A stretch of 11,602 nucleotides of DNA, taken from positions 1-11,602 of the forward strand of contig JAUIJW010000056.1 in NCBI GenBank assembly GCA_030431085.1, written 5' to 3'. The stretch's first letter is position 1. Each line of letters starts with the position of its first letter. Of this stretch, positions 6,312-11,602 are shown piece after piece. Both the position numbers and the translations under genes were made by a program. Under the pieces are notes generated by a model. That model was given only the letters and a program-made list of their open reading frames with translations, was not told the origin of the DNA and searched no databases. This DNA is from Bacteroidia bacterium. GTDB taxonomy: Bacteria > Bacteroidota > Bacteroidia > Flavobacteriales > Flavobacteriaceae.

Positions 6312-7190
6312 ATGCAAGTATTAGTCACAGGAGCGACGGGCAATATAGGTAGTGCAGTGGTTCGCCATTTATTCCTAGCCAACGCAAATATAGAGGTGTT
6401 TGCTGGAGTGAGGAGTATTGAACAGGCGCAACGGAAATTTAAACAACATGCTAACTTAGAATTTATCCATTTCGATTTTGAAGACGCCAAGAGTTTTGAT
6501 AAGGCATTTCATAACATAGATATTTTGTTTTTATTAAGGCCTCCACATATAGCTAATATAAATAAGTACTTTAAGCCATTGTTGACTAAAGCTTTAGAAA
6601 AAGGAATTAAAAAAATCGTTTTTTTATCTGTTCAAGGCGTAGAACAGAGCCAGGTCATACCGCATCATAAAATTGAAGGGCTCATCAAAACAATGAACTT
6701 CGAATATATTTTTGTAAGGCCGAGCTATTTTATGCAAAATCTAACAACCACTTTTAAAGCAGAAATACAACAGACTAAAACCTTAATATTGCCATCAGCT
6801 AATGCAAAGTTTAATTGGATTGATGTGGATAACATCGGCGAATTTACGGCGCAGGTTATTACTAATTTTGAACAGTTTAAGAAGAAGGCCTTTGATTTAA
6901 CGGGCACAGAGAGCAGAAGTTTTAAAGAAGTTTGTGCATTAATGTCGCAGAAATTAAACACTTCAATAACCTATAAAAGTATCAATCCTTTAGCCTTTTA
7001 TCTAAGAAAAAAAAAGCAAGGACTACCAAGTAATTTCGCCTTGGTAATGACCTTATTACATACTTTACCCCGAGTGCAAAAACTACCAGCCTTATCTTCT
7101 AACTATCAAAATATTTGTGGCAAAGCCCCTACTACACTAGAAACGTTTGTCGAGAGAGAAAAAGGTAATTTACAACCGCGCATCACTTAA
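6312..7190 (+). CDS. NmrA-like atypical short-chain dehydrogenase/reductase, NAD(P)-binding
   Basis: It encodes 292 residues. The N-terminus MQVLVTGATGNIG carries the glycine-rich dinucleotide motif GATGNIG (residues 7-13) of the extended/atypical SDR fold, followed by LLRPPH and the FLSVQGVEQ strand typical of NmrA/QOR2-like proteins. The classical YxxxK catalytic pair is replaced by HHKIEGLIK, as in NmrA-type members that bind NAD(P) and may act as redox sensors or reductases; the substrate is unknown. It starts four bases after the photolyase stop and is very likely co-transcribed, which suggests a link to light or oxidative stress, though this is inferred from position only. Its last 8 bases overlap the end of the convergent acyl-CoA dehydrogenase gene. 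Confidence 0.88.
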   Translation: MQVLVTGATGNIGSAVVRHLFLANANIEVFAGVRSIEQAQRKFKQHANLEFIHFDFEDAKSFDKAFHNIDILFLLRPPHIANINKYFKPLLTKALEKGIKKIVFLSVQGVEQSQVIPHHKIEGLIKTMNFEYIFVRPSYFMQNLTTTFKAEIQQTKTLILPSANAKFNWIDVDNIGEFTAQVITNFEQFKKKAFDLTGTESRSFKEVCALMSQKLNTSITYKSINPLAFYLRKKKQGLPSNFALVMTLLHTLPRVQKLPALSSNYQNICGKAPTTLETFVEREKGNLQPRIT

Positions 7191-8361
7191 AGGCGCCAAT
7201 GCCGGTAACATCCATACCAGTGATTAATAGGTGAATATCATGAGTGCCTTCATAGGTAATTACAGATTCTAAATTCATCATATGGCGCATGATAGAATAC
7301 TCTCCAGTAATGCCCATGGCACCTAACATTTGTCTGGCTTCTCTAGTAATGGTTAAGGCCATATCAACGTTATTTCTTTTGGCCATAGATATTTGTGCCG
7401 AGCTGGCTCTACCTTCATTACGCAATACCCCTAAACGCCAAGTAAGAAGTTGTGCTTTGGTTATTTCTGTAATCATTTCGGCTAGTTTTTTTTGCTGAAG
7501 CTGAAATGAAGCTAAGGGTTTACCAAATTGAGTTCTTTCTTTGCTATATCGTAAAGCGATATCATAACAGTCCATTGCAGCGCCAATAGCCCCCCAAGCA
7601 ATACCATAGCGTGCCGAATCTAAACAACCTAGCGGAGCGCCCAAGCCACTTTTATGAGGCAGAAGATTTTCTTTAGGCACTTTAACTTGATCAAAAATTA
7701 ATTCTCCTGTAGCCGAGGCTCTTAGAGACCATTTGTTATGAGTTTCTGGAGTGGTAAATCCTTCCATGCCTCGTTCAACAATTAATCCGTGAATTCTACC
7801 CTCTTCATTTTTAGCCCAAACAATAGCAATATCAGCAAAGGGTGCATTAGAAATCCACATTTTAGAACCGTTCAAAAGATAATGATTGCCTTGGTCTTTA
7901 AACTTGGTTTCCATACCACCTGGATTTGAACCGTGGTTAGGTTCGGTTAAACCAAAACAACCAATCATACTGCCATCGGCCAGTTTTGGCAGGTATTTTT
8001 CACGTTGTTGTTCAGAACCATATTTCCATATAGGATACATCACTAAAGACGATTGTACCGAGGCCGTAGATCTAATACCAGAATCACCCCGTTCGATCTC
8101 TTGCATAATTAAACCATAAGAAATTTGATCTAACCCTGCACCACCATATTGTTCTGGTATATAAGGTCCAAAGGCTCCAATTTCTGCCAGCCCTTCAATA
8201 AGGTGCTTAGGAAACTTAGCCTCTTGAGCGGCGTTTTCAATGATTGGAGATACTTCCTTTTTAACCCATTCTCGGGCTGCATCTCTTACAAGGAGGTGTT
8301 CTTCTGTAAGCAAATCATCTAATAAATAATAATCTGGTGCTTGAAATAAGTCTGTTGCCAT
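7183..8361 (-). CDS. gcdH: Glutaryl-CoA dehydrogenase (acyl-CoA dehydrogenase family)
   Basis: At 392 residues it has the normal length for the family, read from ATG at 8361. These FAD flavoenzymes oxidise and decarboxylate glutaryl-CoA to crotonyl-CoA in lysine, hydroxylysine and tryptophan breakdown. Family features in order: GDSGIRSTASVQSSLVM with R97, equivalent to the substrate-binding Arg94 of human GCDH; CFGLTEPNHGSNPGGM; SLRASATGEL; RTQFGKPL; and YEGTHDIH, with E371 the expected catalytic base. The combination of R97 and the SVQSSLVM segment separates it from short-chain acyl-CoA dehydrogenases. It is transcribed alone, divergent from rnpA, and overlaps the convergent NmrA-like gene by 8 bases at the 3' end. 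A weak promoter-like ATACTTTG (minus strand, 8413-8420) lies about 50 bases upstream. Confidence 0.95.
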   Translation of the reverse strand: MATDLFQAPDYYLLDDLLTEEHLLVRDAAREWVKKEVSPIIENAAQEAKFPKHLIEGLAEIGAFGPYIPEQYGGAGLDQISYGLIMQEIERGDSGIRSTASVQSSLVMYPIWKYGSEQQREKYLPKLADGSMIGCFGLTEPNHGSNPGGMETKFKDQGNHYLLNGSKMWISNAPFADIAIVWAKNEEGRIHGLIVERGMEGFTTPETHNKWSLRASATGELIFDQVKVPKENLLPHKSGLGAPLGCLDSARYGIAWGAIGAAMDCYDIALRYSKERTQFGKPLASFQLQQKKLAEMITEITKAQLLTWRLGVLRNEGRASSAQISMAKRNNVDMALTITREARQMLGAMGITGEYSIMRHMMNLESVITYEGTHDIHLLITGMDVTGIGAFK

Positions 8362-8450
8362 GCTGTGTTGAATTAATTAGTTATAAAATTACAATTATTG
8401 AATTGATAATAACAAAGTATTTTAGGTTTAAATGCATTATTTTAATTACG

Positions 8451-8458
8451 TATTTTTG
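8451..8458 (+). promoter_or_regulatory. Bacteroidota-type -7 promoter element upstream of rnpA
   Basis: TATTTTTG fits the TAnnTTTG -7 consensus of the Bacteroidota primary sigma factor exactly. It ends 5 bases before the rnpA ATG at 8464, so transcription would begin at or within a base or two of the start codon, giving a leaderless or nearly leaderless mRNA. No clear TTG -33 element is visible at the usual spacing. The rest of the 102-base divergent region (8362-8463) shows nothing else convincing. Confidence 0.55.
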
Positions 8459-8463
8459 CGATT

Positions 8464-8847
8464 ATGCGAGAAACATTTGGGAAAGACGAGAAATTAAAAA
8501 GTAGTCGATTGATTACTCAGCTTTTTAATGAAGGTAAAGCGGTTACGGTTTTTCCGATAAAATTGATTTACTTGCCCGTAGAACATCAATCTGAACAGCT
8601 TATTCAAGCAGCAGTATCAGTACCAAAAAGGAGATTTAAAAGTGCGGTAAAGAGAAACAGAATTAAAAGATTGTTAAGAGAAGTTTATCGCAAAAATAAA
8701 ACCATGGTTTATCAAACCGAGCATACTAAAAAACATATATTTATGTTTATATATTTAGGAACTGAAGAACCAAAATATCATACTCTAGAAAGGCAAATGC
8801 AGAACATCTTGCAAAAATTTTTAGAGAAAGCAAATGGATTGACATGA
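8464..8847 (+). CDS. rnpA: Ribonuclease P protein component
   Basis: This 127-residue basic protein is the protein subunit of RNase P, which helps the catalytic RNA remove 5' leaders from tRNA precursors. The family signature is clear: AAVSVPKRRFKSAVKRNRIKRLLRE, with the conserved KRNRIKR beginning at residue 63, and an N-terminal FGKDEKLKSSR matching the usual start of the protein. The length is normal. rpmH is not upstream as in many phyla; in Bacteroidota rnpA is commonly followed by an S41 peptidase, as here. The stop overlaps the next start (ATGA at 8844-8847), so the two are translationally coupled. Confidence 0.97.
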   Translation: MRETFGKDEKLKSSRLITQLFNEGKAVTVFPIKLIYLPVEHQSEQLIQAAVSVPKRRFKSAVKRNRIKRLLREVYRKNKTMVYQTEHTKKHIFMFIYLGTEEPKYHTLERQMQNILQKFLEKANGLT

Positions 8848-10490
8848 TGAACATGAAAAAACTAAAAAAAATAGCAATAGTTGCTGTATTGATTGGGATA
8901 ATTACAATAACCTCGGCGTTTAAATCGGATTTTTTTGAAGTGGCCAAACAAATTGAGATTTACACAACCCTATTTAAAGAACTCAACTTGTATTATATTG
9001 ATGAGGTTAATCCAGCAAAACTAACGGATAAGGCCATTAATAATATGCTACAAAGTCTTGACCCTTATACCAGATTTTATGACGAACAAAGCGTAGAAGA
9101 GGCCAAAATTAACTCTTTAGGTGAGTATAGTGGTATTGGTATTCAAACCAATTTTTACAATCAAAAACTTATTATTCACCAGGTGTATGAAGGTTTTGCA
9201 GCCGATAAGGCTAGTATAAGGGTTGGAGATGAAATTGTTAAAATTGACGATACGTCGATTAAAAGTTTTACAGATGAACAGGTACAGAGTTTACTTAAAG
9301 GAGCTGCAGAGAGCGCGGTTAAACTAGATATTATTAGACAAGGTAAGGCCTTAACGTTTAATTTGAAAAGAGAAAAAATTGAATTGAATCCGGTTCCCCA
9401 TTACGAAATGATTGATGAAGGAATTGGCTATATTCCACTAACAAAATTCAATACAAAAGCATCGTATTCTGTAAAAGAGGCATTTGTAGACCTTAAAACA
9501 AAAGGGATGCAGAAGTTAATACTTGATTTAAGAGGAAACCCTGGTGGCTTACTAAACGAAGCAGTAGACATTACTAATTTATTTGTACCTAAAGGTGAAG
9601 TCGTTGTTTCTACCAAAGCCAAATTAAAAAAATGGAGTGAGGTTTACCGTACAAGAAAAGAACCTGTAGATACTGATATACCATTAGTGGTTTTAATAGA
9701 CCAAGAATCGGCATCTGCCTCAGAAATTGTGGCTGGCTCTTTACAGGATATGGATAGGGCAGTGATTATTGGCCAGAGATCTTTCGGAAAAGGGTTGGTT
9801 CAACGCTATAGAAACTTATCTTATGGCACCAAACTTAAATTAACCATATCTAAGTACTATACACCAAGTGGAAGAAATATCCAAGAACTAGATTACACCA
9901 ATAGACAAGGTAATAACATTCCAAAATTTTCTGAGTTAGCACCTCATGAGTTTCAAACTAAAAAAGGACGTAAAGTTTATGATGGAGGAGGTATTGCTCC
10001 AGATATAGCCGTTCAAGAGCAAAAGTTAAATGCGAGCGCAAAGGCGCTATTAAATTCTGAAGCCCTTTTTAATTTCGCTAATCAATATTATCAACAAAAC
10101 AGTACCATAGCAGCGCCTAAAGATTTTGAACTTACCGATACAGAATATAATAATTTCATAACTTTTCTAGAAAGAGATAAAACTATCTTTACAACACCTA
10201 CAGAAATAGAGTTTCAAAAAGCCTTAGCTACTGCCAATAAAGATAAACTAGAAAACGGTATTTCTAAAGCGTATAAAAACTTAGAGCATCAAATTCAACA
10301 AGAAAAAATAAAGGCACTTAATGAGAATAAGGCTAAGATAAAAGAAGCCTTAACGCATCAAATTTTGAATAGATATTTTTATAAAAAAGGAGAGTATCAA
10401 TACGATACACATCATAATACATCTATCTTAAAAGGGATAGAAGTCTTAAACAACCCAAAGCAATACAATAGCATTTTAACCAATGAATAA
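8844..10490 (+). CDS. S41 family C-terminal processing peptidase with PDZ domain
   Basis: It encodes 548 residues. The N-terminal stretch MKKLKKIAIVAVLIG forms a signal peptide or membrane anchor, so it acts in the periplasm. A PDZ domain (about residues 90-165, GIGIQTNF to IIRQGK) binds substrate C-termini. The S41 catalytic core (about 185-350) contains LDLRGNPGG, ESASASEIVAG and SFGKGLVQ. The Ser-Lys dyad is most likely S291 and K316, 25 residues apart as in D1-type CtpA, with Q320 in the expected supporting position. A charged, helical tail follows. Family members trim or degrade periplasmic proteins from the C-terminus; the substrate here is unknown. The exact start is uncertain: ATGs at 8844, 8847 and 8853 are all in frame. 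It overlaps rnpA by 4 bases and the next gene by 8. Confidence 0.95.
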   Translation: MMNMKKLKKIAIVAVLIGIITITSAFKSDFFEVAKQIEIYTTLFKELNLYYIDEVNPAKLTDKAINNMLQSLDPYTRFYDEQSVEEAKINSLGEYSGIGIQTNFYNQKLIIHQVYEGFAADKASIRVGDEIVKIDDTSIKSFTDEQVQSLLKGAAESAVKLDIIRQGKALTFNLKREKIELNPVPHYEMIDEGIGYIPLTKFNTKASYSVKEAFVDLKTKGMQKLILDLRGNPGGLLNEAVDITNLFVPKGEVVVSTKAKLKKWSEVYRTRKEPVDTDIPLVVLIDQESASASEIVAGSLQDMDRAVIIGQRSFGKGLVQRYRNLSYGTKLKLTISKYYTPSGRNIQELDYTNRQGNNIPKFSELAPHEFQTKKGRKVYDGGGIAPDIAVQEQKLNASAKALLNSEALFNFANQYYQQNSTIAAPKDFELTDTEYNNFITFLERDKTIFTTPTEIEFQKALATANKDKLENGISKAYKNLEHQIQQEKIKALNENKAKIKEALTHQILNRYFYKKGEYQYDTHHNTSILKGIEVLNNPKQYNSILTNE

Positions 10491-11602
10491 ATTAATTAGA
10501 ACCAGATCTCAAACCTCAACACAGGCCATTGAAAGAATTTATATTACCATGCGTCATCTTTTTAACCGTGGTTTTTATAAACCAGATGGTGTGTCGGGTA
10601 AAACCCTAAGAGATGCCTTACTTACCTTAAGACCAGAGATATATGGAAGTATTGCAGAAGAAAAAGCAGAACTTAATGGGTTGCATTATGTGGTAGATCG
10701 CTTACCAGAAGGGATTGAAGAATGCAGATATATTAACTTAACAGCAGATGAGGGTTTTGAAAACTCACACTTTAAGTGTATTATTCCGGCCAAGAGAAGA
10801 AGAAATTGTTATCGAATTGATAAAGACCAAATGAATATTGAAATCACTCGAGGTAGATCTGATATATATGATATTCTTACTCACTTGACCTTTATGTTTA
10901 TCGAGGCTGATAAAATTGCGAATAAAGTGTTGGTAGATGAGGGTGGAGAAACTATTCGTGAATGGAATAATTTAGAGAAGGTAGTGTTACACAACCAAAC
11001 GTTGAAGAAAACAGAGCATGAAGTTTTAATAACACATGTGTCTAGTTTTTTAGGCAGAAGTTTTGAAGAAATATTGTTGGCAGATCAAAATTTTGCCACA
11101 AAGGCTCAGCCTAACCGTTTTTTCAATTTGATTTATTGGATGGGTAAATTGGCTTTAAATGAGATTTTAGAAGAAAAAAAGCACGTGATTACCTTTAGTC
11201 CAACATTAAATGAAAGAATTGGGCATCATATTTATGGAGATATTTGGGCAACGAGAATTAAAAAAACCTTACATGAAAAAGAGTTAATTAACAGGCCAAT
11301 TCATATCATTAGTGCCAACATGCATAGTGTAATGAATTCTATTTATGCACCGTTAGCACTTAACGAAGAAAAGAAAAAGTTTAAAGGAGTTACCTTATTT
11401 GAAGAATTAAGCCAACCTAAAAATGCAAGTTTACAAACTAAGGTAAAAAAAGCTGCAGCCAAGAATGGGTTAACCTTTATCAAAGATAATTCTGGCGCAA
11501 ATATAGATGTACAGATTATTGATACCACGTCTATAAATTTTGGCCAAACCGAATTTAACCTCAGTGAAAAACACCCTGAACCACCAGTAATTATCGTGAT
11601 GG
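10483..11602 (+). CDS. Conserved Bacteroidota hypothetical protein, 3' end outside window
   Basis: From ATG 10483 the frame stays open for 373 codons to the window edge, with no stop. It begins MNKLIRTRSQTSTQAIERIY and includes NRGFYKPDGVSGKTLRD, HFKCIIPAKRRRNCY, LTHLTFMFIEADK and GHHIYGDIWATRIKK. There is no signal peptide or membrane segment, so it is probably cytoplasmic. It resembles a long uncharacterised protein (about 550 residues) that I associate with this position in Bacteroidota genomes, possibly the family catalogued as DUF6909; this is from memory and unverified. The start overlaps the S41 peptidase stop by 8 bases, so it is probably the third gene of the rnpA operon. No function is assigned. 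Confidence 0.88.
   Translation, partial: MNKLIRTRSQTSTQAIERIYITMRHLFNRGFYKPDGVSGKTLRDALLTLRPEIYGSIAEEKAELNGLHYVVDRLPEGIEECRYINLTADEGFENSHFKCIIPAKRRRNCYRIDKDQMNIEITRGRSDIYDILTHLTFMFIEADKIANKVLVDEGGETIREWNNLEKVVLHNQTLKKTEHEVLITHVSSFLGRSFEEILLADQNFATKAQPNRFFNLIYWMGKLALNEILEEKKHVITFSPTLNERIGHHIYGDIWATRIKKTLHEKELINRPIHIISANMHSVMNSIYAPLALNEEKKKFKGVTLFEELSQPKNASLQTKVKKAAAKNGLTFIKDNSGANIDVQIIDTTSINFGQTEFNLSEKHPEPPVIIVM

Noticed and set aside
9428..9622. Minus-strand frame inside the S41 peptidase gene
   Set aside because: It lies opposite the catalytic core coding sequence and has no independent support.
8464..10490. rnpA next to an S41 peptidase as an unusual arrangement
   Set aside because: This neighbourhood is common in Bacteroidota; it is ordinary context.
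11343..11528. Minus-strand frame inside the last gene
   Set aside because: The plus-strand frame from 10483 is continuous through it and resembles a conserved protein.

Overview
The window reads as chromosomal DNA of a Bacteroidota bacterium, most likely a member of Flavobacteriia. Three things point there: the AT-rich, lysine- and asparagine-rich coding; the TAnnTTTG-type promoter with A-rich translation starts instead of strong Shine-Dalgarno sequences; and the gene content (TonB-dependent receptor, SC-type lipoproteins, the rnpA / S41 peptidase / conserved hypothetical run).

Layout. (1) 1-992: the 3' part of a TonB-dependent outer-membrane receptor. (2) 993-4935: an accessory island carrying two tandem pairs. 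Each pair is a protein with a HEGIH zinc-metallopeptidase-like C-terminal domain followed by a small lipoprotein. The first peptidase-like protein is full length and would be a lipoprotein; the second is cut off at its 5' end and has no signal peptide. The island is bracketed by a direct repeat of the last codons of the receptor gene (909-992 and 4852-4935). (3) 4982-7190: a photolyase and an NmrA-like NAD(P)-binding protein in one operon. (4) 7183-8361, minus strand: glutaryl-CoA dehydrogenase, converging on and overlapping the previous gene. (5) 8464-11602: rnpA, an S41 C-terminal processing peptidase and a conserved hypothetical protein (cut by the window edge), with overlapping starts and stops.

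The island is the interesting part. The lipoprotein reading frame has no usable start codon before its signal peptide. The only good ATG (1099) is in another frame and is followed by four perfect copies of the 7-bp unit CCAACCA. Five copies, or two, would put that ATG in frame with a complete lipoprotein signal, so the gene looks like a phase-variable switch caught in the OFF state. A 209-bp direct repeat (1801-2009 and 3361-3569), nearly identical over its last 159 bp, precedes two diverged C-terminal domains, each with its own partner lipoprotein. The copies lie 1560 bp apart, a multiple of three, so recombination between them would fuse the long N-terminus in frame to the alternative C-terminus and its partner. 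Together this suggests an ON/OFF and cassette-switchable surface metallopeptidase/lipoprotein system, resembling in architecture the orphan toxin-immunity cassettes of polymorphic toxins. The biochemical function is inferred only. The remaining genes are ordinary housekeeping or metabolic genes.
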